This document shows, piece after piece, positions 26,515 to 36,371 of a DNA stretch of 64,000 nt (its first letter is position 1; each line of letters begins with the position of its first letter). Below the pieces are notes generated by a model that was not told where the DNA came from, did not search any database, and was given only the letters and a program-made list of their open reading frames with translations. Both the position numbers and the translations under genes were made by a program. The stretch is taken from positions 23,687-87,686 of the forward strand of contig NZ_WOTA01000019.1 in assembly GCF_011516825.1 (NCBI RefSeq). Direction: 5' to 3'. The stretch is from Acetobacter oeni. Its GTDB lineage: Bacteria > Pseudomonadota > Alphaproteobacteria > Acetobacterales > Acetobacteraceae.

Positions 26515-27567
26515 TCATTTTGCCTGCTGCTGACGGAAAGCCTGCGGCGATATTCCATACCATTTCCGGAAGGCCCGGCTGAACGCGCTGACTTCCGAAT
26601 AACCCAGCAGAAAGGCAATCTCACCTACGGGCATTGTTTTCTGCCTCAGATAATCAGTGGCCATGGCGCGGCGGGTTCCGTCAACAAGATCGGTGTAGGT
26701 GACGCCAAGATCATCGAGTCTGCGCTGAAGGGTCCAGCGTGGCACGCCGAGAGTGTCGGCCAGTGCGGGAAGTTTTATGGCTCCATGTGGCAGGGTGCGC
26801 CGGATTTCTTTTCTAACCCGGGAAAGAAGATTCGTGCTGCGTTCGGGCGTGGCGGGATTATGAGCCAGGCTGAGCAGACTTTCCCGTAACACGGCCAGCA
26901 GGGCAACATTGGCGCCGGGCATAGGAATTTCGAGCTGTTCTTCGGTAAAGAGGACCGCGTTCATCCCGCAGCGGAACTGAACGGGGGCTGCGAAAGCATC
27001 ATCATACGCGCTGACTGGGGCATGACGGGCATGTTCGAGCCAGATGGCATCCGGAGCCCAGTCGGAGCCGAGGACGTGGCGGAAGACGTTACAGAACATG
27101 CCCATTGTTAGTTCCGCATCCTGTCTGCGGGCGACGATGGCAGGATCGGTAATCTGGTACTCAAGCCGCAGACCACTTTCAGTACGGACCAGGCGAGTGT
27201 GAGTATTATGCTGATGCCAGGGGAACAGTGTGGCCAGATTTTCGACTGCGTTTGCAAGTGTCGGGGATGCCAGCGCGATGAAGCCGATCAGACCCAGCAT
27301 ATCAGGCCGAAACTGCCGGCCATAGACGAGGCCGGACTCGCAATATCCGGACTGACGGGCAAGTTCTTCGAACAGGGCGCAGTAATCGCTGAGTTGCAGG
27401 GCTGCTGTAGGAGAGAGATCATCGACGATATCCAGCCCGACTGCGCGGGCGATGACGGTTTCGTCACATCCCTGGCGACGGATAAACGAACCGGCTCCTG
27501 TCATGGCGGCGGCCAGAACACTGCTTCTGTTTTCGGGTCGTTCGGGTGTCATGGTTCGTAAAGACAT
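26515..27567 (-). CDS. AraC-family transcriptional regulator
   Basis: A 350-residue regulator. The N-terminal arabinose-binding-like (AraC_binding 2/OruR-type) domain runs about residues 20-215, and the C-terminal pair of helix-turn-helix motifs about 250-350 ends in FLLGYSEVSAFSRAFRKWYG with SPQAFRQQ. It lies directly upstream of eutB on the same strand with a gap of 103 bp, so it probably controls ethanolamine catabolism, in the role EutR has elsewhere, though it is not an obvious EutR ortholog. An alternative start is ATG 27552 (MTPERP). Confidence 0.87.
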   Translation of the reverse strand: MSLRTMTPERPENRSSVLAAAMTGAGSFIRRQGCDETVIARAVGLDIVDDLSPTAALQLSDYCALFEELARQSGYCESGLVYGRQFRPDMLGLIGFIALASPTLANAVENLATLFPWHQHNTHTRLVRTESGLRLEYQITDPAIVARRQDAELTMGMFCNVFRHVLGSDWAPDAIWLEHARHAPVSAYDDAFAAPVQFRCGMNAVLFTEEQLEIPMPGANVALLAVLRESLLSLAHNPATPERSTNLLSRVRKEIRRTLPHGAIKLPALADTLGVPRWTLQRRLDDLGVTYTDLVDGTRRAMATDYLRQKTMPVGEIAFLLGYSEVSAFSRAFRKWYGISPQAFRQQQAK

Positions 27568-27712
27568 CCTTTGTTCATGCTGCCCCGGTCTCGCGCTGCC
27601 ATATGCGCTGGAAGCTGCTCTCCTGATTTTATTGTTACTTCGTTATGATGATCTGTTTCGGGTGGTCTCTGTCAAGTACAGACCGGTCTCGCGATAATCA
27701 GCTTACGAAAAT

Positions 27713-29743
27713 TCAGGCATTGATCCGGCTGATATGAGGATCGCTCCGGCTTGGCTGACCGGTTTGCATATGGCCGGCAAAATGCAAATGTGTGTCAGGG
27801 TGCGTGCGATCTGTCAGTGTCAGATCATACCAGTGGTCGGCATTACTCACGGTCCAGATCTGCTCGACCGTTTGCGATGGATTTACGACAAAATTTCGGA
27901 GCATGTTGGATTCATAAGCATTTTTCACGACACAGCGGATCTGGTGCCGTTTAGTATTAATGATCGTCAGAGCCACTTCACCGGTCTCGGGTCGCAGCGA
28001 CAGGGAAACGTCAGGAGCGGATCGCCCCGCGAAGGCGCGATAGAATCCGTCCGGACCATGAATGACGACAGAGGCTCCGGCTGTCATTTCGACGGGCACA
28101 TCAACGGCAGTTCCCTGACCAAGCGTGTAATGACAGGTGGGACTGCCGCATACTGTAAAAGTCAGAACCGCGCCCTGCCCGCCTCTGTTCGCCAGTAAGA
28201 TGTGCCCGTTACTGACATTGGCTTCCAGCGTGTATGGAATTGCCCGGGCCCGTCTTTGTCCCGCTTCCTGGCGAGGCATTACCTGCCGTGCAGGCAAGGC
28301 CGGCGCTGGCAGGGAGCAGGACTGACGGGTTTGCGTGAGATAGGATTCTGTATCCGGGAGAGTGACCTCCCATCCGGGGTCATTCCGGGTGAAGTCGAAA
28401 ACGGTGGTCAGATCACCACAAACCGCACGCCGCCAGGGAGTGATGTTGGGAGCAGTGACGCCGAAGCGTGTTTCCAGAAAGCGCAGGACGGAGGTGTGAT
28501 CGAAAAGCTGGGAGTTGACCCAGCCCCCTTTTGTCCAGGGCGAGATGATAATGGCGGGGACGCGCGGCCCAAGGCCGACAGGAACACCGTGCCAGGATTC
28601 TCCATCTGTGGACACGGAGCAGTTACCTGTCTCCGGCGTGAGGGCCGGAACCGGAGCGGGCATGTGGTCAAAAAAGCCATCATTCTCATCGTAATTGAGG
28701 ATGAATACGGTTTTCGCCCAGGTGTCCGGATGACGGACGAACACATCCATCAGGCGGGAGATCAGTGTTTCACCATATCCGGGAGGGGCATCCGGATGTT
28801 CGGATATGGCCTGGGACGGCACGATCCAGGACACCTGGGGCAGCGTTCCTCCCGCGACGTCTTTTTCAAATGCCCTGATAAGGAAGCGGCCTTCGGATGT
28901 CGTGGCGTTCTCCCGGGTTGAACCCGGGACGATCCGGCGGGCAGACTGGTATTGCCACGATGATCGTGACACGCCTCTGAACGGGGCGAAGGACTGGAGC
29001 GGGTTATCGGTGAAGTTATCGTATTCCTGATAGAGTTTCCACGAAACGCCGGCTTCCTGCAGGCATTCAGGGTATGTCTGCCATCGGAAAGGAGCGAAGG
29101 CGGAGTTATCGAGACTGATATCCGCGGATGAATTGCCGTCATCGACGTTAACGATAACCTGATTGTCCGCATGTCCGGCACCGAGGCCGCTGGTCCCGGT
29201 AAAGAGGAACAGTCTGTTCGGATTAGTCGGGCCGAAGATGGAGGCGTGATATGCATCGCAGATGGTAAAAGCGTCGGCCAGCGCGTAGTAATACGGAATG
29301 TCATCACGCGTAAAATGGCCCATGGTCATGGGAGTTTTGCGACTGATCCAGATATCCCACTCATTCCATTCCGCCTGCGAGGCTTTCCAGCTGTGATCAA
29401 GGCTGGCAAGGCAGGCGGCCGAGGTATGAACGGTGTTCATCCGGAACGGGAGGACGCGCCTGCCTCTGCCCTTTGGCTGGGAGAAGACCGGGGCACCATC
29501 GGGCAATGTCCAGGCGCGGGGATCACCGTAGCCTCTGACACCGCCCAGACAGCCGAAGTAATGATCGAAAGAGCGGTTTTCCTGCATCAGGATCACCACA
29601 TGTTCGACATCTTTTATTGTCCCGCTAACACGGCGTGGCGGGATAGAGAGGGCTTTGCGGATGTTTTGAGGCATGAGTGCCGCGCCTGTAACGGCAGCGG
29701 TGCTTTTCAGAAATCCTCTTCGGCCTGTCCGGAATATCGTCAC
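27713..29743 (-). CDS. Tat-exported phospholipase C, phosphocholine type
   Basis: A 676-residue enzyme of the phosphoesterase (PLC/AcpA) family. A twin-arginine signal is clear (TGRRGFLKSTAAVTGAAL). The catalytic region begins IKDVEHVVILMQENRSFDHYFG with the metal-binding Glu-Asn and Asp-His residues, continues with GPTNPNRLFLFTGTSG, ILNYDENDGFFDHM and the C-terminal DUF756-type beta repeats (about 495-670). It should release phosphocholine or phosphoethanolamine from phospholipids in the periplasm or outside. The start is GTG 29743, 13 bp after the stop of the TonB receptor, so the two form an operon. Substrate preference between choline and ethanolamine head groups cannot be read from sequence. 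Confidence 0.9.
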   Translation of the reverse strand: MTIFRTGRRGFLKSTAAVTGAALMPQNIRKALSIPPRRVSGTIKDVEHVVILMQENRSFDHYFGCLGGVRGYGDPRAWTLPDGAPVFSQPKGRGRRVLPFRMNTVHTSAACLASLDHSWKASQAEWNEWDIWISRKTPMTMGHFTRDDIPYYYALADAFTICDAYHASIFGPTNPNRLFLFTGTSGLGAGHADNQVIVNVDDGNSSADISLDNSAFAPFRWQTYPECLQEAGVSWKLYQEYDNFTDNPLQSFAPFRGVSRSSWQYQSARRIVPGSTRENATTSEGRFLIRAFEKDVAGGTLPQVSWIVPSQAISEHPDAPPGYGETLISRLMDVFVRHPDTWAKTVFILNYDENDGFFDHMPAPVPALTPETGNCSVSTDGESWHGVPVGLGPRVPAIIISPWTKGGWVNSQLFDHTSVLRFLETRFGVTAPNITPWRRAVCGDLTTVFDFTRNDPGWEVTLPDTESYLTQTRQSCSLPAPALPARQVMPRQEAGQRRARAIPYTLEANVSNGHILLANRGGQGAVLTFTVCGSPTCHYTLGQGTAVDVPVEMTAGASVVIHGPDGFYRAFAGRSAPDVSLSLRPETGEVALTIINTKRHQIRCVVKNAYESNMLRNFVVNPSQTVEQIWTVSNADHWYDLTLTDRTHPDTHLHFAGHMQTGQPSRSDPHISRINA

Positions 29744-29756
29744 GATGGGCGGGACA

Positions 29757-32222
29757 TCAGAAACTGACAGACATGGAACCGAAATACTGACGGGGTGCGC
29801 CGATCAGGAAAGACTGATCATCACCCTGCATGGAATTTCCGTTCTCGCCTGTTGTAGAGATATATTTGATGTTGGTGAGGTTATAGACGTTGAAGCTGAA
29901 TGTCACGTCCTGGAAGAAGCCAAGCCGCCGGTCATACTGAGCGAGATTTCCAAACCGGTACATCGCGCCGAGACTGGTAAGCCAGTATGAAGGAACATGC
30001 AGGTCTCCGGTATAGGTGTAGCTGCGTTGTCCCATGTATTGTGTATCGATATGTGCGCTGGCGTGATGCCATGTGTAGGACAGGCTCGCTTTATACATAA
30101 AGCGGGGGTAATTGACGATCTGCTTTCCGGCTGTTGCGTAGGTCGTGCCATCGCTTGTGACGTTATTATCGTATGTAGCGTGATTCCAGCTGATGGAGTT
30201 GTAAAGCGACAGTCCTTTGACCGGCGTGATGGTCAGCCCCGCATCTACGCCATTCATGGTAACGCCTCCGACGTTCATGACTGCTGAATAAGGGTTGGTG
30301 ATCGAACCACTTGTGATCTGCTGGAGCCGATTGTGAAAGTTGGTGTGATAGGCGTAAAGGGATGCTGCGAGCAGGTGATCCGTGTAGCGATAACCGACTG
30401 AATAATTCCAGTCCGTTTCAGGTTTCAGCTTCCCTTCTCCGACCGTCTGTTGATAGGCACTCTCCGTCATGGCGAACGGTGATGCGCCACCTTTATAGCC
30501 GGAGATCGGGTAGGATTTTACATTTTCCGCAACATCGAAGAAAAGTTCATGATTTTTCAGGAAATGCCAGTCACCGCTGATATGCGGCAGAAAGGCTTTT
30601 GCGGTCGTGACGCTGCCGGAGGCAATGGCGTCCGTTCCTGTATAGGCAGCGATATTCGCTGTTTCGCTGCCGCTGACGGTTTGCCATAGCGACTTGAAAC
30701 CAAAATGCAGGTTAAGATTCGGCAGCACATGCCAGGTGTCCTGGACGAAGGCCGTGAAGCTGTTGGAGTTGAAGGACTGCCCCCAGAGGCGTGCTGTCGC
30801 GTCCGGCAGACTTCCCATTGCGTTAATGGGTGTTCCCTCCCCGAGAACCGGCTCTTCATAGGCGTTGCGGCCGACATCGACGTGATAGTGTTCATACCAT
30901 ATGCCGGCACTGATGCTGTTATGGGCAATTTCGTAGGACAGGGCAGAGGTGAATCCGCCGCGCTGCGCTTTCTCGATGGTGATCTGTTCGAAGAGCGGAG
31001 AGCCGTTTGGCATAAGGCCGTTTGAATACCATGGATAGGGGCTGGTCCAGAAGCCACGTCCATACTGTCCCTGCCCGTAGATGACACTTTTCCAGCGAAG
31101 GCGCGAGGTCAGGGCGAAATCCATGTTGAGGCCGCCAAGGTAATCGCGCTCTACTGTTCCGCCATCGTAATAGGAGGCGTCGTACGGATCTGACATTTTA
31201 CTGTACCCGGCAGGAAGAGCTCCGCCGGGTTTGTCGTTCGCGGCGAGCGCGAGACGATAGGCTTTTGCATAACCGTCGGGGGTGCCGATAAAGTTATCAA
31301 GACGCGATCCGCCGTTATGTAGCATGTCGAATGACAGATCCTGATACTGATACTGCTCGAGATCACCCCAGTCGAAAAGCGCGGAGATCTGGCTGTCATG
31401 TCCGATCGGCTGCACGAGTTTAGCGTTCGCCTGCTGCATGAACTGATTGCCGCCGCCTTTCCATTTGTTCTCATCATTACGCATGTAGGACACATACATC
31501 CGTGTCCCGGTTTTGTTGAGATCGCCGGAATCCAGACGGATAAAGGTATGCATTGTCAGATTGGAGCCAAACGTCTGTCCGAGCTGGCCACCAGCTTTGT
31601 GTTTAGGATCAGATGAAAAATATTCGACCGAACCGCCAAGATTGGAGGTACTGGCGATGGATTCGGCCCCGGCCCCTTCGGAGACGACCATTCTGCCCAT
31701 ATTCTCCGAGGACCAGGCATTGATGACATTGAGGCCGTTGAAGGAGTGGTATTGCTGGTCGCCCAACGGAATACCGTCGAGGGTCATACCGACCTGATTT
31801 TGCAGAAAGCCGTGCATGAAGAACATCTGTGACCAGATATCCAGTCCCTGTGCGTCTGCCGTCTGGAGCATGATACCAGGCATTTTAGCCAGCACTTTAA
31901 GCACGCTGACACCCGGCACCTCTTCCTGAATCGACTTTGCTCCGACTACAACCTGTGATCCATGCGAGCGGCGGACACTCTGCACCGAGACAGCCTCATC
32001 GCCTGCAGCCTGCATGACGGCTGCGCGCTTCCTGCTGACAGGAGTTGTAGTCCGGGCAGGAATATTGGCCGATTTTCCTGACAGATGCCAGGGCTGGTCT
32101 GCCTTTATTTTTGCCTTGCTACGGGGCGTGCTGACATCCGGGTCCGCCGACAGAGCTTCATGACTCTGAAACGTAAATAATGTGATGGCAGCAACAATGT
32201 TTGCGACGTATCTGAAGTGCAC
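29757..32222 (-). CDS. TonB-dependent outer-membrane receptor, paired with phospholipase C
   Basis: An 821-residue receptor. The signal peptide (residues 1-25, VANIVAAITLFTFQSHEALS) is followed by a plug domain (about 75-190, EEVPGVSVLKVLAKMPGIML, DIWSQMFFMHGFLQNQVG, TLDGIPLGDQQ) and a 22-strand barrel ending MSVSF with a terminal phenylalanine. The start is a GTG at 32222, chosen because a near-perfect GGAGGAGG lies six bases upstream; the frame stays open to 32399 but without such a site. The substrate is unknown; cotranscription with the phospholipase suggests a phospholipid-derived or phosphate-containing compound. Confidence 0.88.
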   Translation of the reverse strand: MHFRYVANIVAAITLFTFQSHEALSADPDVSTPRSKAKIKADQPWHLSGKSANIPARTTTPVSRKRAAVMQAAGDEAVSVQSVRRSHGSQVVVGAKSIQEEVPGVSVLKVLAKMPGIMLQTADAQGLDIWSQMFFMHGFLQNQVGMTLDGIPLGDQQYHSFNGLNVINAWSSENMGRMVVSEGAGAESIASTSNLGGSVEYFSSDPKHKAGGQLGQTFGSNLTMHTFIRLDSGDLNKTGTRMYVSYMRNDENKWKGGGNQFMQQANAKLVQPIGHDSQISALFDWGDLEQYQYQDLSFDMLHNGGSRLDNFIGTPDGYAKAYRLALAANDKPGGALPAGYSKMSDPYDASYYDGGTVERDYLGGLNMDFALTSRLRWKSVIYGQGQYGRGFWTSPYPWYSNGLMPNGSPLFEQITIEKAQRGGFTSALSYEIAHNSISAGIWYEHYHVDVGRNAYEEPVLGEGTPINAMGSLPDATARLWGQSFNSNSFTAFVQDTWHVLPNLNLHFGFKSLWQTVSGSETANIAAYTGTDAIASGSVTTAKAFLPHISGDWHFLKNHELFFDVAENVKSYPISGYKGGASPFAMTESAYQQTVGEGKLKPETDWNYSVGYRYTDHLLAASLYAYHTNFHNRLQQITSGSITNPYSAVMNVGGVTMNGVDAGLTITPVKGLSLYNSISWNHATYDNNVTSDGTTYATAGKQIVNYPRFMYKASLSYTWHHASAHIDTQYMGQRSYTYTGDLHVPSYWLTSLGAMYRFGNLAQYDRRLGFFQDVTFSFNVYNLTNIKYISTTGENGNSMQGDDQSFLIGAPRQYFGSMSVSF

Positions 32223-32228
32223 AGTGGT

Positions 32229-32236
32229 CCTCCTCC
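32229..32236 (-). promoter_or_regulatory. Strong ribosome-binding site that fixes a GTG start
   Basis: GGAGGAGG on the reverse strand, six bases before GTG 32222. It overrides upstream in-frame codons and makes the mature TonB receptor begin with a normal signal peptide. Confidence 0.75.
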
Positions 32237-32488
32237 GGAGATCGAGCCCGCGACACTCGCCTCGCCATGGAAAGAACCCGCCGGACAGCGTGGTTCGTTT
32301 TCCTTTCATGTTCTGAGGAAAGTAACCATTTTTGGCCAAAACCGGCTTGACGACCTGATACACAATGTTGACAGATGGAAACGAACCGAAGCCCGCCACA
32401 ACAGGGAGGAAACCTGTATTTTCTTTCCTCGTATGCGGGATCTTATACTGGAATTAACTGATCATTTTACCGGAAGAACGACGGGTAA

Positions 32489-34492
32489 TCAGGCGGACAG
32501 GCGCTCTTCCACGCCTGACAGCAATGCTTCACGGGTGAATGGTTTAGGGAGCACCCGTGCGTGTTTCGGCAGCATCGCTCTGTCCGCGAAGCCCGTCACG
32601 AACAGAATTTTCAGGTCAGGACGCAACACGGCGATACGGCGGGCGCATTCGTCTCCGTTCATTTCGGGCATAAGCAGGTCCATGATGATAAGACCAATGT
32701 CAGGACGTTTTTCGACAAGCCTGATAGCCTGCGCGCCACTGTGGCTTTCCAGAACTGAAAAACCTGCTTTTTGCAGAAAACCTACTGTTACCGCTGCCAC
32801 ATTCGGATCATCGTCTACAACGAGAACACTGCGCGCTTCTGACAGATCCGGCGCCGGACTATCGTTTTTACGCGGACTGGCTTCAAGGTCAGTCTGCGAC
32901 TGCACGATCGGGAGCCAGAGCGCGACAGACGTGCCGGCTCCCGGCGTACTGGTGACCCGCACGTCACCTCCATTACGCCGCATGTAGCCGTAGACCATGG
33001 GCAGGCCGAGACCAATGCCGCTGCCTACGGATTTGGTGGTGAAGAACGGCTCGAAAATACGCGCCTGTGTTTCCGGAGACATACCGATGCCGCGATCAGT
33101 GACGGTGATCAGGACATAATGACCCGGAGGCAGATGACGATCGGCTTTTTTATTTTCGCCGGAACTGCTTTCGACTGCGTTTGAGGACGTCTCGGGCCTG
33201 ATGATGGCGTCACGGGCCGAAATGACGATTTCTCCACCTTTCGGCTGGGCGTCGCGGGCATTCAGGCACAGATTGACAAGCGCCACCTCAAGCAACGACG
33301 GATCGGTGGATGCCAGTGGCAATTTTTCGTCCGGGATATCCAGGCGGACGGGAATGGCCCTGGGGCCACCGCCGCCGATGCTCTGGGTCAGCAGACCCTG
33401 CATCTGGCCAAGCAGGACGGGAACGTCAACTGCGCGTCGGGCGAGATCACGGGGTCGGCTGAAGTCCAGAAGTTTCTGGGTCAGGACCGCACCACGACGG
33501 GCAGCATCCATGGCGTTGGTAAACAGGCGCGCGACGTTGGGATCGGTTGGAGGCTGAAGGTCGGTCACGAGTTCAAGTGACCCCAGGACGGCGGTGAGGA
33601 GATTATTGAAATCATGTGCGATACCGCCGGCAAGAGTGGCGATAGCCTGCATTTTATCGGCCTGACGGGCGCGTTTTTCCATTTCGATCAGATCTGTGAC
33701 ATCCTGATCGATCAGAACGGAAACAGTTCCCAGGCCGGATCTGTGGAGAGCGGGCGTGACAGCCCCGTTATCTGCGATCACCCTGGCATCGGACCCGGCC
33801 AGCGTAACGCGTGAGATTCGGTGCCACCGCTCTCTTCCGGACGGATCCGGCCTCATGACCAGATCCTGTCTGCTGTTGCCCTGGTCCGCGGACGGGGATG
33901 GCAGAGAGGAGAGCAGTTCCTGCTCGGTATGTCCGAGACAGTCTTCCACGGAATGCCCGAGAGAGGCAGCCGCCAGATCGTTGAGACGCGTAATACGTCC
34001 CATATCGTCAGCAAAGGCCAGGCCGAGTGGCAGGTTATCGAACAGGCTCCGCAGAATAGCCTGTTCTGTGGCAAGCGCGCGACGGGTCCGGCAGGCGGCG
34101 GCGGCTTCACGCACCATGGCGCGAAGTGAGCCCGGCTCCCATGGCTTTGCGGCATAGAACGTAATGACGCCACGGTTAAGGGCGCCAACGACCGTGTGAA
34201 GCTCCGCATACCCTGTCAGAAGAATAGTCCCTGCATCGGAATGTTTTCCGGCTTCCGAGAGAAAGACGTCACCGGTCATATCCCTCATTCTCTGATCCGA
34301 GATTATGACCGAAATTTCAGGGTGATCCGCCATGATGGTCAGGGCTTCCTGGCCGGATACAGCGCTGAGAATATCGAATTCGTCTTCGAGAAGATCTGTC
34401 AGGGCAACAAGAATTTCTGCTTCGTCATCGACGATCAGGACCCGGTCCCGGAGTACTGTCCGCGCGACGAAAAGAGGATCAGACATGTTCAT
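32489..34492 (-). CDS. Hybrid histidine kinase REC-PAS-HisKA-HATPase-REC
   Basis: A 667-residue soluble kinase without membrane segments. Order: receiver (about 17-135; DDE pocket, phospho-Asp in VIISDQRM, Lys in YAAKPWE), PAS (about 145-275), HisKA with His in [15 protein letters not shown], HATPase with N-box [11 protein letters not shown] and G-box [19 protein letters not shown], then a C-terminal receiver (about 545-665; phospho-Asp in [14 protein letters not shown], Lys in VLPKPF). It overlaps the upstream kinase gene by 14 bases and is the last gene of the operon. It should pass phosphate between its own domains and to an unknown output. No DNA-binding regulator is encoded nearby. Confidence 0.92.
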   Translation of the reverse strand: MNMSDPLFVARTVLRDRVLIVDDEAEILVALTDLLEDEFDILSAVSGQEALTIMADHPEISVIISDQRMRDMTGDVFLSEAGKHSDAGTILLTGYAELHTVVGALNRGVITFYAAKPWEPGSLRAMVREAAAACRTRRALATEQAILRSLFDNLPLGLAFADDMGRITRLNDLAAASLGHSVEDCLGHTEQELLSSLPSPSADQGNSRQDLVMRPDPSGRERWHRISRVTLAGSDARVIADNGAVTPALHRSGLGTVSVLIDQDVTDLIEMEKRARQADKMQAIATLAGGIAHDFNNLLTAVLGSLELVTDLQPPTDPNVARLFTNAMDAARRGAVLTQKLLDFSRPRDLARRAVDVPVLLGQMQGLLTQSIGGGGPRAIPVRLDIPDEKLPLASTDPSLLEVALVNLCLNARDAQPKGGEIVISARDAIIRPETSSNAVESSSGENKKADRHLPPGHYVLITVTDRGIGMSPETQARIFEPFFTTKSVGSGIGLGLPMVYGYMRRNGGDVRVTSTPGAGTSVALWLPIVQSQTDLEASPRKNDSPAPDLSEARSVLVVDDDPNVAAVTVGFLQKAGFSVLESHSGAQAIRLVEKRPDIGLIIMDLLMPEMNGDECARRIAVLRPDLKILFVTGFADRAMLPKHARVLPKPFTREALLSGVEERLSA

Positions 34493-36371
34493 GATGAGCC
34501 TCGGCTGGTCGTGTATCTGTTACGTCATGCGCCGCTGACGGATGCGGAAGGACAGGTATGGAAATTGCAAAACAGGCACCGCCCTCAGACGATTCACTCA
34601 CGTCGATAGTTCCCTGATGAGCCTTCACGATCCCGTAGGCTGTTGCGAGGCCCAGCCCGGTGCCTTCACCGACGGGCTTGGTCGTAAAGAAGGGCTCGAA
34701 CACACGCTCGCGCAGAAAGGGCGGAATACCCGGACCGTTATCACTGATCGTGATGACATACTGTCCGGAGGTTTTTTCAGAACAGGCCGGATCCGCAGGA
34801 GCGAGGATTGTCGTGATATGGATCATTGGCTGCCCTGTCTTATGCCGCCGGCCGGGTAATACATCTTCTTTGTTCTGATCGACGGGGGCGACAAAAGCAT
34901 CGGCGGCGTTGCTGATGATGTTCATAACCACCTGATGGACGAGCGCCATCTGGCAGCGAAGGAGGGGAGGCGCCTGAAAATCGCATGAGACACCAATTTT
35001 ATCTTCCAGTTTCGGCATGAGCAGCGCGAGGACGGTATTGATGGCTTCCGGCATGTTTACATCTTCGAAATCGCCCTGATCGAGTCGGGAGAAGCGCCTC
35101 AGACTGCTGACAAGACCGCGCATACGGCCCAGGCCGATGGATGAGGCACCAAGCCTGTCGCGACTTTTCTCCAGCATGGCGTGCGCTTCCGCGATCCGAC
35201 CGGCATCAAGCGCTGCCAGAGCACGTTCGAGCGTGCGGGTTACTGTGTCTTCGTGGGCAAGCACGAAAGCGAGCGGGTTATTGAACTCATGGGCTATGCC
35301 AGCGACAAGTTCACCAAGAGAGGCCATTTTAGCCGACTGCACCAGCCTGGTCTGTGCTTCGATTAACTTACGATTGGCACTGGCGAGTTCGTCATTTGCC
35401 TGTTCGAGTGCTTCGGCAAGCACGGTCTTGGCCCGTGCGCCCTCCATGGCTGCCTCGCGCGCAATGCGTTCGGCTTCACTGCGGCGGGTTTCTTCGAGAA
35501 GAGCCTTGCGGCGCAGGAGCGCCCGGATATGCAGCAGCAGAAATTCGGAACCAATGCTGGAATCGATAAGATCATCGGCGCCGGCGGCGTACACAGTTGC
35601 CGCAAATCCTTCCCGGCAGCCTTCCGCATTCGCGAAGGCGAGCAGCCGGAGTGGTGCATCGCCGGAAATGGCACTGTCCGCCCGGCGGTCATCGAGCGCA
35701 CGGCAAAGGGACAGTCCGTTGAAGATCGGGCATGTCAGGTCGATGATCACGCAGTCAACGGTGCCGATCCAGAGTTCGGGTGATGCGAGATCCGGAGCGG
35801 CAACAGGGACGACCTTCATGCCTTCACCCCGGAGGAGACTGATAACGGGAGGCACGCCCGGCATGGGTCTGGGGCGATGTTGTATTTCGCCCGTCTCGGC
35901 GGGCGACCAGGATACGAGAAGGCCGCCCTCCCCTGTCGCGACGGCGACGGCGGGGTGTCGGAACGGTTCTTTCAGAAGCGAGCGGGGAGCCGGATAACCA
36001 CGCAGAAGGGCGCGGATACGGAAAGCCAGAAACCGGGCGTCCGCGGAACGCGGAATGCAGGCGTCGATCCCGGCGAGAAGAGCCTGCCTCTCCCGCTCCG
36101 GCTGATGACCATCGGTGAGCATAATGATCGGTACGGCGCGTGTCGCGAGATTGAGGCGAAGCTGACGGGCCATCTGCTCGCCTCTCATCCCCGGCAGATC
36201 GAGGTCGGTGATGACCATTGCCGGCAGCCAGGTATTCAGGCTTTCGAGCGCGAGTTCAGCACTGCGGGTGCTTTCAACGATAAAGCCGCAGCTTTCCAGA
36301 GTGCGGCCGACTTTCAGATTTCGTGTAGCCTCATTTTCTACCAGAAGAAGACGAGGCGCGAAGTCTGTCAT
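34479..36371 (-). CDS. Histidine kinase with two N-terminal receiver domains
   Basis: A 630-residue soluble kinase. The first receiver (about 7-125) keeps the phospho-Asp ([13 protein letters not shown]) but has Glu-Asn in the acidic pocket and Arg instead of the switch Lys. A second receiver-like domain (about 185-290) keeps an Asp ([13 protein letters not shown]) but little else. A coiled coil (300-345) leads into HisKA with His in [15 protein letters not shown], and HATPase with N-box [11 protein letters not shown] and [19 protein letters not shown]. It overlaps the preceding CheB-like gene by four bases (ATGA). The degenerate receivers may act as docking rather than phosphorylation domains. 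Confidence 0.9.
   Translation of the reverse strand: MTDFAPRLLLVENEATRNLKVGRTLESCGFIVESTRSAELALESLNTWLPAMVITDLDLPGMRGEQMARQLRLNLATRAVPIIMLTDGHQPERERQALLAGIDACIPRSADARFLAFRIRALLRGYPAPRSLLKEPFRHPAVAVATGEGGLLVSWSPAETGEIQHRPRPMPGVPPVISLLRGEGMKVVPVAAPDLASPELWIGTVDCVIIDLTCPIFNGLSLCRALDDRRADSAISGDAPLRLLAFANAEGCREGFAATVYAAGADDLIDSSIGSEFLLLHIRALLRRKALLEETRRSEAERIAREAAMEGARAKTVLAEALEQANDELASANRKLIEAQTRLVQSAKMASLGELVAGIAHEFNNPLAFVLAHEDTVTRTLERALAALDAGRIAEAHAMLEKSRDRLGASSIGLGRMRGLVSSLRRFSRLDQGDFEDVNMPEAINTVLALLMPKLEDKIGVSCDFQAPPLLRCQMALVHQVVMNIISNAADAFVAPVDQNKEDVLPGRRHKTGQPMIHITTILAPADPACSEKTSGQYVITISDNGPGIPPFLRERVFEPFFTTKPVGEGTGLGLATAYGIVKAHQGTIDVSESSEGGACFAISIPVLPHPSAAHDVTDTRPAEAHHEHV

Noticed and set aside
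32330..32400. Possible Pho box upstream of the receptor-phospholipase operon
   Set aside because: Only a partial CTGTCAA match is present and the second half-site is poor, so I do not claim a PhoB site.
32406..32430. Stem GAGGAAA/TTTCCTC as terminator of the kinase operon
   Set aside because: Only seven base pairs with an 11-base loop and no T-run; too weak to list as a terminator.
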